Assembly: GCA_910586255.1 (NCBI GenBank)
Contig: CAJUHR010000008.1
Coordinates: 1-64,000 of the forward strand
Direction: 5' to 3'
Length of the DNA stretch: 64,000 bases
Origin: an uncultured Lachnospiraceae bacterium
Lineage (GTDB): Bacteria > Bacillota > Clostridia > Lachnospirales > Lachnospiraceae
The stretch's first letter is position 1, and each line of letters begins with the position of its first letter. Below, one piece after another: positions 42,346-50,610 of this stretch. The notes under the pieces were generated by a model that worked only from the letters and a program-made list of their open reading frames with translations, ran no database searches and had not been told where the DNA came from. Both the position numbers and the translations under genes were made by a program.

Positions 42346-43812
42346 ATGAAAAAGAAAGCGTTTGACGGGCAGTGGAGAAGACTTGACAACACGGCAAAGA
42401 TTTTTCCGGTAATTGCCAATGAGAATATGAGTCAGGTGTTTCGGATCTCCGTCACATTGAAAGAACCGGTGAATCCGGATTTGCTGCAGCAGGCCCTGGA
42501 GGATATACTGCCTCACATCAAAAATTTTCGGGTAAGGCTCCGGAAGGGGCTTTTTTGGTACTATTTTGAGGAGAATAAAAGGATTCCCCAGGTGCAGAGG
42601 GAGTCTTCCTATCCCTGCCGCTATATTGACCCGGGAAGCAACCGGAAATTTTTGTTCCGGGTCACTTACTATGAGAACAGAATCAATCTGGAGGTGTTTC
42701 ACGCCCTGACAGACGGACTGGGGGCAGTGATGATGCTAAAGGACCTGACCGGGAGATATCTGCAGCTGGTCAGGGGGGAGGAGGATTTTTGGAGGCCTGA
42801 GGACGAAAAAACCCAAAAGGAGCAGGAGTTTTCCGTGGTGGACAGCTATCTGGAAAATTACAGGGAGGTCCCCCGGCGCAAATACAGCTCCCACCCGGCT
42901 TTCCGTCTGGAGGGCAATTATCTTCCCCTGGGTACAGGGCAGGTGCTTCACGGCTATGTGAATACGGTGGAGTTAAAGAAAATCTGTCACGGGTACGGGG
43001 TCAGTATCACCAAATATCTGGCAACTGTACTGATCTGGTCCATCTGGCAGGAATATCTGGACGGAAAGCCCTGGGCAGAGCCGGTGGTTTTGAATCTGCC
43101 CATCAATCTGCGGGCGTTTTTTGATTCGGAGACCATGGCGAACTTTTTTGCAGTGACTATGATCGGCCATCTCTTTAGAAATCCGGATATAACCTTTGAG
43201 GCGCTGCTTTTGAAGATTTCCCGGCAAATGGATAAAAAGATTGATAAGAAGCGATTGGAGGAGAGCATTTCCTACAATGTGTCCCGGGAGAAGAAATGGT
43301 ATCTGCGTGTGATCCCTCTGGTGCTTAAGAAGCTGGCTCTTGATCTGGTGTTTCGGCTGAAGGACCGGGCATACACAATGACCTTATCTAACATCGGGGT
43401 CATTAAGGTGGATCCAGGGCAGGAAAACCAAATTGAACGTTTTCATCTCATGATCGGCGTTTCCAGAAGACAGCCGGTCAAATGCGCGGTCTGCGCCTAT
43501 GGGGAGGAGGTTGTCATCACATTTACCTCCGTGTTTGCGGACAGCCATTTGCAGCGGCGTTTTTTTGATAAGCTGAAGGAGGACGGGGCGCGGGTTCAGT
43601 TAGAGGGCAATGAGCCTTCCTCGGCCAGAAAGAGAGATATGTATCCCCGGATCCGGAAGGTTTTGATTCTCCAAAAGGGCGGCGAGGCCAAGGCCTCCCG
43701 GATGGTGCAGCAGGTAGGTCAGACCGGCGGTGAGGCTGCAAAGGAGATTAAAAATTATCTGGCGGGAGAGAGAAATATAAAGGAGGAGCTCCACAAAAGG
43801 CTGCATGTGTAA
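42346..43812 (+). CDS. Condensation/alcohol-acetyltransferase-like protein
   Basis: A 488-residue cytosolic protein with the chloramphenicol-acetyltransferase/condensation fold. The catalytic motif is FHALTDGLGAVMML near residue 122 (HxxxDG form, as in wax-ester/alcohol acyltransferase relatives and NRPS condensation domains HHxxxDG), and the central region has PVVLNLPINLRAFFDSETMANFF, close to the latch region NxxxxR in that superfamily. No adenylation or carrier domain is fused. It precedes an alpha/beta hydrolase, a pairing that suggests ester formation and cleavage on a lipid or alcohol. Substrate unknown. Confidence 0.72.
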   Translation: MKKKAFDGQWRRLDNTAKIFPVIANENMSQVFRISVTLKEPVNPDLLQQALEDILPHIKNFRVRLRKGLFWYYFEENKRIPQVQRESSYPCRYIDPGSNRKFLFRVTYYENRINLEVFHALTDGLGAVMMLKDLTGRYLQLVRGEEDFWRPEDEKTQKEQEFSVVDSYLENYREVPRRKYSSHPAFRLEGNYLPLGTGQVLHGYVNTVELKKICHGYGVSITKYLATVLIWSIWQEYLDGKPWAEPVVLNLPINLRAFFDSETMANFFAVTMIGHLFRNPDITFEALLLKISRQMDKKIDKKRLEESISYNVSREKKWYLRVIPLVLKKLALDLVFRLKDRAYTMTLSNIGVIKVDPGQENQIERFHLMIGVSRRQPVKCAVCAYGEEVVITFTSVFADSHLQRRFFDKLKEDGARVQLEGNEPSSARKRDMYPRIRKVLILQKGGEAKASRMVQQVGQTGGEAAKEIKNYLAGERNIKEELHKRLHV

Positions 43813-43884
43813 AGAGAAGAGGCAGCAAAAAGGCAGTGGCGTGCATAAATGTCCGGTGAGAATGCCGGCCAGACAGGAGGACTT

Positions 43885-44898
43885 ATGAGGACGGACAAGG
43901 TGAGCCTGCGGGGCAAGATGATGCGGGACATGATGAAGAATATGATGGATTCCGCTATGGGTCATCGGATTCAGACAGGAGAGCTTCGGAAAAATCCGGT
44001 GGAGCCGGCCTGGATCTGCCCGGCAGGCTATGATTATGAGATTATAGAGCTGGAAAATTTTTCCATGGAATATCTGCGTCCGGCCCAGGTAAATACCGGC
44101 CGTGTGATTTTGCAGCTTCATGGAGGCGGTTATATCGGGCCCATAAAGAATATTTATCGGGATTTTGCCGTCTGCTACTCAAAAAAAAGCATGGGAGGAG
44201 ATGTACTGTCCATTGATTACCGGGTGGCGCCGGAGTATCCCTTTCCGGCAGCTCTTTTAGATGCCATTGACGCCTATCAGTGGCTTTTGGAGGAGAAGAA
44301 ATACGCGCCGGACAAGATTGTGGTGGCAGGGGATTCGGCGGGAGGCGGTCTGGCTCTGGCCCTGGCTCTTTATCTGCAGGATCACGGTATGGCAATGCCG
44401 GCCGGAATGGTTCTCATGTCCCCCTGGACGGATTTAACCTGCAGCGGAGAGAGTCATGAGACTAATTTTCACAGAGATCCCCAGTTTGGCGGAACTACGG
44501 ATAATATGCTTCACAACAGTCCTTATATCGGGGAGGCTAATCCTAAGGATCCCTATCTGTCTCCGGCGTTTGGAAGCTTTGAAAAAATGCCTCCGATCCT
44601 CATGCAGGTGGGCAGCGAGGAGGTCCTGTTAAGCGATACGCTGACGGTGGCAGACAAGCTTCGTGCCTCTCGCAGCAAGCTGAGGGTGTCTGTCTATGAC
44701 GGGATGTTTCATGAATTTCAGATGGCTCTGCGATTGATTCCTGAGAGCCGGGAGGCGTGGGAGGAGGTTGAGGCCTTTTTGCAGATCATCTATGGAATCC
44801 GCCGAAAGCCGGAGGGGAAGGTGGTAAAACGGGTCAAATCGGGAAGGAGACAGGGGCAGGCAGATGAAAATCAGGGTGGTGGCAGTAGGAAAGGTTAA
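43885..44898 (+). CDS. Alpha/beta hydrolase, hormone-sensitive-lipase family esterase
   Basis: A 337-residue esterase. Oxyanion motif LQLHGGGYIGP, nucleophile in VVAGDSAGGGLALAL (Ser near 156), catalytic Asp in PPILMQVGSEEVLLSD-region and His in YDGMFHEFQM, all in order. N-terminal cap of about 60 residues includes several Met-rich helices (MMRDMMKNMMDSAMG). ATG 43885 has AGGAGG upstream; an earlier ATG at 43849 lacks a site. Its last 35 nt overlap rlmH in another frame. Partner of the upstream acyltransferase. Confidence 0.88.
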   Translation: MRTDKVSLRGKMMRDMMKNMMDSAMGHRIQTGELRKNPVEPAWICPAGYDYEIIELENFSMEYLRPAQVNTGRVILQLHGGGYIGPIKNIYRDFAVCYSKKSMGGDVLSIDYRVAPEYPFPAALLDAIDAYQWLLEEKKYAPDKIVVAGDSAGGGLALALALYLQDHGMAMPAGMVLMSPWTDLTCSGESHETNFHRDPQFGGTTDNMLHNSPYIGEANPKDPYLSPAFGSFEKMPPILMQVGSEEVLLSDTLTVADKLRASRSKLRVSVYDGMFHEFQMALRLIPESREAWEEVEAFLQIIYGIRRKPEGKVVKRVKSGRRQGQADENQGGGSRKG

Positions 44899-45343
44899 GG
44901 AGAGATTTTACGAGGATGCTATTGCCGAATATGGGAAACGGCTGAGCCGGTACTGTAAGCTGGAGCTTGTCCAGGTGGCGGATGAGAAGACGCCGGACGG
45001 GGCCAGCCCTGTCCAGGAAAAGCAGATTAAGGAGAAGGAGGGGGAGCGGATTCTCTCCCGGATCCGGGAAGGGGATTATGTGATTGCCCTTGCCATTGAG
45101 GGGAAAATGCCGGATTCTCTGGAGCTGGCGGCTAAGCTGGAAACATTGGGGATTCAGGGAAAGAGCCAGGTGGTGTTTGTGATTGGAGGATCCTTAGGTC
45201 TTTCAGAGGTGGTGATGAAACGGGCCGATGAAAGCTTAAGCTTTTCCAAAATGACTTTTCCTCATCAACTGATGCGGGTGATTCTTTTGGAGCAAATCTA
45301 CCGCGGCTACCGGATTATGACGGGGGAACCATATCACAAGTGA
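44864..45343 (+). CDS. rlmH: 23S rRNA (pseudouridine1915-N3)-methyltransferase RlmH
   Basis: A 159-residue SPOUT methyltransferase with the trefoil-knot signature VVFVIGGSLGLSEVVMKRADESLSFSKMT and PHQLMRVILLEQIYRGYRI, ending EPYHK as nearly all RlmH proteins do. It methylates pseudouridine 1915 of helix 69 in assembled 70S ribosomes. Start ATG 44864 follows GGGGCAGGCAG and overlaps the esterase gene by 35 nt. Highly confident call. Confidence 0.97.
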   Translation: MKIRVVAVGKVKERFYEDAIAEYGKRLSRYCKLELVQVADEKTPDGASPVQEKQIKEKEGERILSRIREGDYVIALAIEGKMPDSLELAAKLETLGIQGKSQVVFVIGGSLGLSEVVMKRADESLSFSKMTFPHQLMRVILLEQIYRGYRIMTGEPYHK

Positions 45344-45401
45344 AGGCGGAATAGTTATAACAAAATTTACAAAAATATAAGAATTAAGTTTTGAGAAACA
45401 G

Positions 45402-45430
45402 TTGAATTTGCATCCTCTCTGATTTATACT
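45402..45430 (+). promoter_or_regulatory. Sigma-A promoter of the cell-wall-binding protein gene
   Basis: TTGAAT (45402-45407), 17-nt spacer, TATACT (45425-45430); start codon 60 nt downstream behind AAGGAGG. Confidence 0.7.
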
Positions 45431-45489
45431 AAACAATATCTGTAGATATTAAAGGGTGTTGCATTTCAAAAGCTTAAGGAGGATTTTTT

Positions 45490-46320
45490 ATGAGACTGCA
45501 GAACATGGGGAGGAAGCTGGCGCTTTTCTCAACAGCCGTTATTCTGTCAGCGGCAGCGGTTATGACCGGGTGGGCGGCGACCAGATTGGATACGGTTTCG
45601 GAGGTGTACTGGAACGATGATGATGACAATGACAACAAGATGACCGAGGCTGTGTGGGAACCGGTGGAGGATGCATATCAGTATGAGATTGCTTTGTACC
45701 GGGATGAGAGCAGAGTGGGCTCTGTAAAGGTAAGCAAGAACAAATCCAGCTACAATCTTAAGAGAAAGATGGACAAGGAAGGGGAATATACCTTCCGGGT
45801 GCGGGCTCTGGCCAAGGAGAAGGATAAGAAATTCTCCAACGGCTCCTGGTCCGATTATTCCGATGGGATTTATATCACCGAGGCCCGGGCCGAGCTTAAC
45901 AAAAGCGGAAAGACCATTGACACCAGCTTAGGAGGCCCCGGCACACCTCAGAAGGAGGAGACAGGACAGGCTGCGGACAGCCAGAATGCGGGCAGTGGTT
46001 TTGCACCGGCGCCAGCGGGAGTATGGCAGCAGGATTATACCGGCTGGTGGTACCGCAAGGCGGACGGGACCTACCCGGTAAACGGATGGTTTCAGGATCC
46101 GGCCGATGGAAAATACTACATGTTTGACGCCCGGGGTTATATGCAAACCGGCTGGGTTGTGTGGGAAGGAAAGTACTATTACTGTGACGAGGCAGGAAGC
46201 CCTTCCGGCGCCATGGTGACAGGAGAGCTGACCATTGACGGGATTTTATACCATTTTGATGATTCGGGAGCAGCGAAGGAAGACGTTATTTTGCCGGATA
46301 AAGCTCTCTCTGAGAATTAA
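45490..46320 (+). CDS. Secreted protein with C-terminal cell-wall/choline-binding repeats
   Basis: A 276-residue exported protein. Signal peptide to about 30 (LALFSTAVILSAAAVMTGWAA), a fibronectin-III-like domain (about 33-132, AVWEPVEDAYQYEIALYRDE ... YTFRVRAL), a Gly/Ala/Gln linker, and three or four aromatic CW-binding repeats (about 178-262: GWWYRKADGTYPVNGWFQ, GKYYMFDARGYMQTGW, ILYHFDDSGA). Such repeats bind teichoic-acid choline or glycan. No catalytic domain, so it is likely an adhesin or surface scaffold. Expressed from its own sigma-A promoter. Confidence 0.85.
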   Translation: MRLQNMGRKLALFSTAVILSAAAVMTGWAATRLDTVSEVYWNDDDDNDNKMTEAVWEPVEDAYQYEIALYRDESRVGSVKVSKNKSSYNLKRKMDKEGEYTFRVRALAKEKDKKFSNGSWSDYSDGIYITEARAELNKSGKTIDTSLGGPGTPQKEETGQAADSQNAGSGFAPAPAGVWQQDYTGWWYRKADGTYPVNGWFQDPADGKYYMFDARGYMQTGWVVWEGKYYYCDEAGSPSGAMVTGELTIDGILYHFDDSGAAKEDVILPDKALSEN

Positions 46321-46384
46321 AGACAGCTTATTGAGCGGATATATACTCTGAGCCAAATGATTTGCCAAATGAGCGTGCTCATGT

Positions 46385-46412
46385 GTATAATTTGTCCCTC
46401 CCTTCATATATT
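46385..46412 (+). promoter_or_regulatory. Sigma-E-type promoter of the spoIIIA operon
   Basis: GTATAAT (46385-46391), 13-nt spacer, CATATATT (46405-46412), which matches the sigma-E -10 CATACAnT at 7 of 8 positions. spoIIIA is a sigma-E operon in B. subtilis. Transcription would start near 46420, before a strong ribosome site. Confidence 0.6.
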
Positions 46413-46455
46413 GTATTAGAAGCGGAAAGATACTTTATGGAGGGAGGGATTTTCT

Positions 46456-47418
46456 ATCGATAAGCGGGATGAGCTTGTCAAAATTTTTTCTAAAGATATC
46501 AGAAATATTCTCAGGCAGGTACCCGTGGACTTTGAAGAGGTCCAGGAGCTTCGGATGCGGGTACAGGCCCCACTTCTTATGATTCATAACAATCGTGAAT
46601 TTTACATTACTCCCGAAGGAAAATTATGCAGGGCGCAGGAAAATGCATATTCGGTTACAAAAAAGGATCTGAAGGAAACTCTGGAATATATGAGCGATTA
46701 CTCTCTGTATGCCTTTGAAGAGGAGGTGCGGCAGGGCTTTATTACCATCCAGGGCGGCCACAGGATCGGGATTGCAGGGAAAACCATTGTGGACAGAAAC
46801 GGGATCCGAGCCATGAAATTTATCTCCTTTATCAATGTGCGCTTGGCTCATCAGATCCGGGGATGCGCAGACCAGGTGATCCCCTATCTGTATGATAAGG
46901 GGCAGATCCTTCACACGCTGATTGTCTCGGCTCCTCGGTGCGGAAAGACTACTCTTCTGCGGGATATAATCCGGCAGGTGTCGGACGGAACCGGGCAAAG
47001 GCCCGGAATGACCGTGGGGGTCGTGGACGAGCGGTCGGAAATCGGAGCCTGCTGTCAGGGAGTTCCCCAGAATGATCTGGGAATCCGCACGGACATTCTG
47101 GACTGCTGTCCCAAGGCGCTGGGAATGATGATGCTGATCCGCACCATGTCCCCCCGGGTGATTGCCGTGGATGAGATCGGAAGCCGGGAGGATTTGGAGG
47201 CTATGGAATACGCGATGAATTGCGGATGCCGGCTGATTGCCACCATTCACGGTGCCTCTATGGATGATATACGCCAGAAGCCGGTACTTGGAAGAATGGT
47301 GAAGGAGAGATGGTTTGAGCGGTATGTGGTACTTGACGGAGGGGGCAGGCCGGGGAAGGCGGCAGAGATCTATGACGGGAGAGGAACCAGGCTTTTTAGG
47401 AAGGAGGAAGTGTGGTGA
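46456..47418 (+). CDS. spoIIIAA: Stage III sporulation protein AA (SpoIIIAA ATPase), apparent ATC start
   Basis: A 320-residue secretion-type ATPase of the SpoIIIA-SpoIIQ feeding-tube complex, on the mother-cell side of the outer forespore membrane. Walker A APRCGKTTLLRD, DERSEIG, and VIAVDEIGSREDLEAM are present. Family members begin MxKRxEL..IFSKDIRxIL; the same sequence appears here as IDKRDELVKIFSKDIRNIL but the first codon is ATC (46456), 6 nt after GGAGGGA. No ATG, GTG or TTG is available until GTG 46525, which would cut 23 conserved residues. The ATC start is inferred; GTG 46525 is the fallback. Confidence 0.85.
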   Translation: MDKRDELVKIFSKDIRNILRQVPVDFEEVQELRMRVQAPLLMIHNNREFYITPEGKLCRAQENAYSVTKKDLKETLEYMSDYSLYAFEEEVRQGFITIQGGHRIGIAGKTIVDRNGIRAMKFISFINVRLAHQIRGCADQVIPYLYDKGQILHTLIVSAPRCGKTTLLRDIIRQVSDGTGQRPGMTVGVVDERSEIGACCQGVPQNDLGIRTDILDCCPKALGMMMLIRTMSPRVIAVDEIGSREDLEAMEYAMNCGCRLIATIHGASMDDIRQKPVLGRMVKERWFERYVVLDGGGRPGKAAEIYDGRGTRLFRKEEVW

Positions 47419-47945
47419 TCGGACTTTTTATGAAGACGGCAGGCTGCGGGATGGTAGTGATGGGAACCTCTGGATATGGAGCCTGTCTGGCAGGAAATTA
47501 CAAAAGCCGGCTGGCCCTTTTGGAGCAGTTAAGACAGATGATCTTTCTTTTGAAGGGACAGATTGTCTATGCCAATGCTCCTCTTCCGGAAGCCTTTGAG
47601 GCAGTGGGAAGGAGGACAAAAGGGATTTTGGCAGAGCTTTTTGTCCGGGTGGCAGAACGGCTTGAGGGGCAGCAGGGAGAGCCCTTATTTCACATTTGGC
47701 AGGAGGAGGTGGAAAAGCTTTCAGAGGCAGGGGGATTGACAAAGAAGGACAGGCAGTGTCTGGCAGCCTTTGGAGAGCATCTGGGATTTTTGGACAGGGA
47801 TATGCAGGAGCGGAATCTTCTGCTTTATCTGGAGCAATTGGATTTGACTATCGGGGAGCTGAGAGGCCATAAGGAGGAACGGTGCCGTCTGTATACAAGT
47901 CTTGGAGTAATGGGGGGATTATTTCTGGCAGTGCTGCTGCTGTGA
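47412..47945 (+). CDS. spoIIIAB: Stage III sporulation protein AB
   Basis: A 177-residue membrane protein, second in the spoIIIA order, overlapping spoIIIAA by 7 nt. It has an N-terminal hydrophobic helix, a helical cytoplasmic core (LEQLRQMIFLLKGQIVYANAPLPEAFEAVGRR) and a C-terminal TM helix (SLGVMGGLFLAVLLL). The core resembles GspF-type membrane platform proteins. Family length about 170. Start GTG 47412 or the second GTG; both are possible. Confidence 0.9.
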   Translation: MVIGLFMKTAGCGMVVMGTSGYGACLAGNYKSRLALLEQLRQMIFLLKGQIVYANAPLPEAFEAVGRRTKGILAELFVRVAERLEGQQGEPLFHIWQEEVEKLSEAGGLTKKDRQCLAAFGEHLGFLDRDMQERNLLLYLEQLDLTIGELRGHKEERCRLYTSLGVMGGLFLAVLLL

Positions 47946-48017
47946 TTACGGATCATTGACGGGCGTAGGTCCGTGACAGGACACGTGCTCTTAGGATTGA
48001 GGAAGGGGGAGTGATCG

Positions 48018-48212
48018 ATGGGAGTCAATCTGATTTTTAAAATCGCGGCGGTAGGAATTTTGGTGTCAGTAATCTGCCAGGTATTAAAGCACAGCGGGCG
48101 GGAGGAGCAGGCATTTCTCACCAGTCTGGCGGGACTGATTCTGGTGCTGTTCTGGATGGTCCCTTATATCTATGAGTTATTTGAAACCATAAAAAGCCTG
48201 TTTGCATTGTAG
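48018..48212 (+). CDS. spoIIIAC: Stage III sporulation protein AC
   Basis: A 64-residue two-helix membrane protein: MGVNLIFKIAAVGILVSVICQVLKHSGREEQAFL then LVLFWMVPYIYELFETIKSLF. Sequence and length are standard for SpoIIIAC, a channel component resembling part of type III secretion SctS. AGGGGGAG precedes the ATG; 12 nt to spoIIIAD. Confidence 0.95.
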   Translation: MGVNLIFKIAAVGILVSVICQVLKHSGREEQAFLTSLAGLILVLFWMVPYIYELFETIKSLFAL

Positions 48213-48224
48213 GAGGAGGCAAGT

Positions 48225-48611
48225 TTGACAATGATCACAGTGGCCGTGGCAGGGATTGTGGCAGTGATGCTGGCAGTGCAGTTAAAGACAGTAAAAGGAG
48301 AGTACGCTACATATCTGGCGGCAGCGGCCGGCTGCGTTATCTTTTTTTACGGGATAAGCAGGATGGAGACCATACTGGATGCCGTCAGGCGGATTCAGGA
48401 GATGGTGCGGATAAACAGGGTATATCTGACAACGCTTTTAAAGATTACAGGAGTCACCTATATTGCGGAATTTGCTTCGGGAATCTGTAAGGATGCCGGG
48501 TATGGGTCCATTGCAAATCAGATTGAGATTTTTGGAAAGCTGTCTATACTGGCAATGAGCATGCCCATTGTTCTGGCTCTTTTGGAGGCACTGCAGGGAC
48601 TTTTGGCATGA
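48225..48611 (+). CDS. spoIIIAD: Stage III sporulation protein AD
   Basis: A 128-residue membrane protein with three to four hydrophobic segments. KTVKGEYATYLAAAAGCVIFFYGI and LKITGVTYIAEFASGICKDAGYGSIANQIEIFGKL are typical SpoIIIAD sequence. Together with AC and AE it forms the export gate of the complex. Start may be TTG 48225 or the ATG two codons later; GGAGGAGG lies upstream. Confidence 0.94.
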   Translation: MTMITVAVAGIVAVMLAVQLKTVKGEYATYLAAAAGCVIFFYGISRMETILDAVRRIQEMVRINRVYLTTLLKITGVTYIAEFASGICKDAGYGSIANQIEIFGKLSILAMSMPIVLALLEALQGLLA

Positions 48612-48626
48612 GGGGGAGGAGAAGAA

Positions 48627-49808
48627 GTGAAAAAGAACGGTTGGCCGGCATTTTTGTGGGTTGTGGTTATGCTCCTGTTTGCTGTCTGTCTGGCGTTTGG
48701 AGGAACGGGGATGAAAGCTCAGGCAGCGGAAAGAGAAAAAAAGGAGGACGATGGGATTTTTCTGGGAGATTTAAGCGCAATCGAGCAGTTTCTTGGGCAG
48801 AAGGAGAGCCTTAAGACCGGATTTTCCTTTGAGGAATTGGTTAAGGCTCTTATGGCAGGAAACGGGAGCCGGGTGGGACAGCTGATTGTAAAAGGGCTTT
48901 ACGAGGCTCTTCTTGGGGAGATTTCCCATGGCAGCCGCCTGGCGGGAGAGCTTTTGGCGCTGGGCCTCATCGGGGCGATATTTGCCAATTTTTCCAATGT
49001 TTTTTCCGGAAGCCAGATTTCGGAGACAGGATTTTTCATGACCTATCTGCTTGTGTTTACGGTGCTGGCAGCGGCTTTTTCTGACAGTATGGCCATCACA
49101 AAGGACGTGCTTATGTCTCAGACAGAGTTTATCAAGGTGCTTCTGCCCTGCTATTTTCCCGCGGCGGCCTGGGCGGGGGGGAGCCTTTCCTCAACGGCGT
49201 GGATGGAATTTCTTTTATTTTTGATAGGGGCCGTCCAATGGCTGTATCTGAACCTGCTTTTGCCTATGACCCGGGTATATATATTGCTTGTCATGGCCGG
49301 GAATATGGTGAGGGAGGACATGCTTTCCCGGCTCACCGGACTTTTGCAGTCAGTGATTTTGTGGGGAATCCGGTCCTTAATGGGGCTGGTTCTGGGATTT
49401 CAGCTGGTGCAGGGATTGGTGCTGCCCTATGCGGATTCTCTCCAGACAGCCGGGATTCACAAACTGCTTCAGGCAATCCCGGGAGTGGGGAATGGGGCGG
49501 GAGTGGTGACAAAGATGGTTTTTGGCACCGGGGTTCTGGTGAAAAACACCATGGGGGCGGCAGCGGTGGTGGTTTTGGTGATTTTGAGCCTTCTGCCTCT
49601 GTTAAAGCTGACAGTTCTTATGCTTTTGTACCGGTTTGTGTCAGGGATTCTTCAGCCTGTGGGGGACAAAAGGCTAGTGTCCTGTGTGGGAAGCGTGGCA
49701 GACGGACAGAAGCTGCTTTTGAATCTGGCCGCATCGGGACTTTTTTTGTTCTCTGTGACCATTGCCTTGATTTGCCTGGGCACAAATGGGGCTTATGTGG
49801 GAATGTGA
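48627..49808 (+). CDS. spoIIIAE: Stage III sporulation protein AE
   Basis: A 393-residue polytopic membrane protein, the largest of the operon. Signal-like N-terminus, an exported region, then about eight hydrophobic helices including FLMTYLLVFTVLAAAF-type, LPLLKLTVLMLLYRFVSGILQP, and LVSCVGSVADGQKLLLNLAASG near the end. Length is normal. GTG 48627 follows GGAGGAG. The gene shows stretches of 50-70% G on the + strand as does the rest of the operon. Confidence 0.94.
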   Translation: MKKNGWPAFLWVVVMLLFAVCLAFGGTGMKAQAAEREKKEDDGIFLGDLSAIEQFLGQKESLKTGFSFEELVKALMAGNGSRVGQLIVKGLYEALLGEISHGSRLAGELLALGLIGAIFANFSNVFSGSQISETGFFMTYLLVFTVLAAAFSDSMAITKDVLMSQTEFIKVLLPCYFPAAAWAGGSLSSTAWMEFLLFLIGAVQWLYLNLLLPMTRVYILLVMAGNMVREDMLSRLTGLLQSVILWGIRSLMGLVLGFQLVQGLVLPYADSLQTAGIHKLLQAIPGVGNGAGVVTKMVFGTGVLVKNTMGAAAVVVLVILSLLPLLKLTVLMLLYRFVSGILQPVGDKRLVSCVGSVADGQKLLLNLAASGLFLFSVTIALICLGTNGAYVGM

Positions 49809-49836
49809 CGGGAGATATGGCTGAGGGAATGCTTAT

Positions 49837-50610
49837 GTGGGTGAGGACGGGAGAGACAGAGCGGGGAGGCGGGAAGCTTTGGAGGAGTTATATGGATGGG
49901 TCAGAAATATAACCGGGTATTTTTTATTTCTGGCAGTGCTTGACAATCTGATTCCCAAAAAGAGCTATCAAAAGTATATCCGGCTGTTTGCGGGAATGGT
50001 GGCCATTCTTCTGATTCTTGGACCTCTTACAGGGGGTGTGAGGCTGGAGGAGAGGATTGCCCGTTTTTATGAGACATTGACCTTTCAGTATGAGGCAAAG
50101 GAACTTAAAAAGGAGATTCTGGGGATGGAGCAGAAGAGATTGGGAGAGATAATCAGTCAATATGAGCGGGCGGTGGCGGAGGATATCCGGCAGATGGCAG
50201 AGGATACGGGATTTACGGTTTATGAATGTCAGGCGGAGATCGGAAAGGAGGAGAAGGATGAACAGTTTGGAAAAGTGGTGCGGATACGGATGAAGGTGAG
50301 ATTTGAAAACCGGGGGGAGGATGGGGCGGGGGAAGAGTGGAATGAGACAGGGAGAGAACGGAGTGAGGCCGGAAAGGAGTGGAGCGAGCCAGTGTCAATC
50401 GGATCGGCAGAGCCGGTAGAACCGGTGGTGATAGGAGAAAAGAATGGGGCGAAGCGGGAGGAAATATCTCAGGAAAGCTCCCGGGAAAACCGCAGAAGGC
50501 AGCAGGCAGCAGAAAAGGGGGCAGTGGGGAAGCTCCGCAGAAAGATAGGAGCCTATTATGGTCTGGAGGAGGCTTATGTGGAAATTCAAGTCATTGAAGG
50601 GGAAGGATAA
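49837..50610 (+). CDS. spoIIIAF: Stage III sporulation protein AF, with expanded charged linker
   Basis: A 257-residue protein (about 243 if translation starts at TTG 49879, which has GGGAGGCGGG 6 nt upstream). The N-terminus has two TM helices (YFLFLAVLDNLIPKKSYQKYIRLFAGMVAILLILGPL is family-typical) and the C-terminus ends in a ring-building motif (YGLEEAYVEIQVIEGEG). Between them, residues about 160-230 are rich in E, R, G and S and look disordered, making it about 40-60 residues longer than B. subtilis SpoIIIAF. Overlaps spoIIIAG. Confidence 0.88.
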   Translation: MGEDGRDRAGRREALEELYGWVRNITGYFLFLAVLDNLIPKKSYQKYIRLFAGMVAILLILGPLTGGVRLEERIARFYETLTFQYEAKELKKEILGMEQKRLGEIISQYERAVAEDIRQMAEDTGFTVYECQAEIGKEEKDEQFGKVVRIRMKVRFENRGEDGAGEEWNETGRERSEAGKEWSEPVSIGSAEPVEPVVIGEKNGAKREEISQESSRENRRRQQAAEKGAVGKLRRKIGAYYGLEEAYVEIQVIEGEG

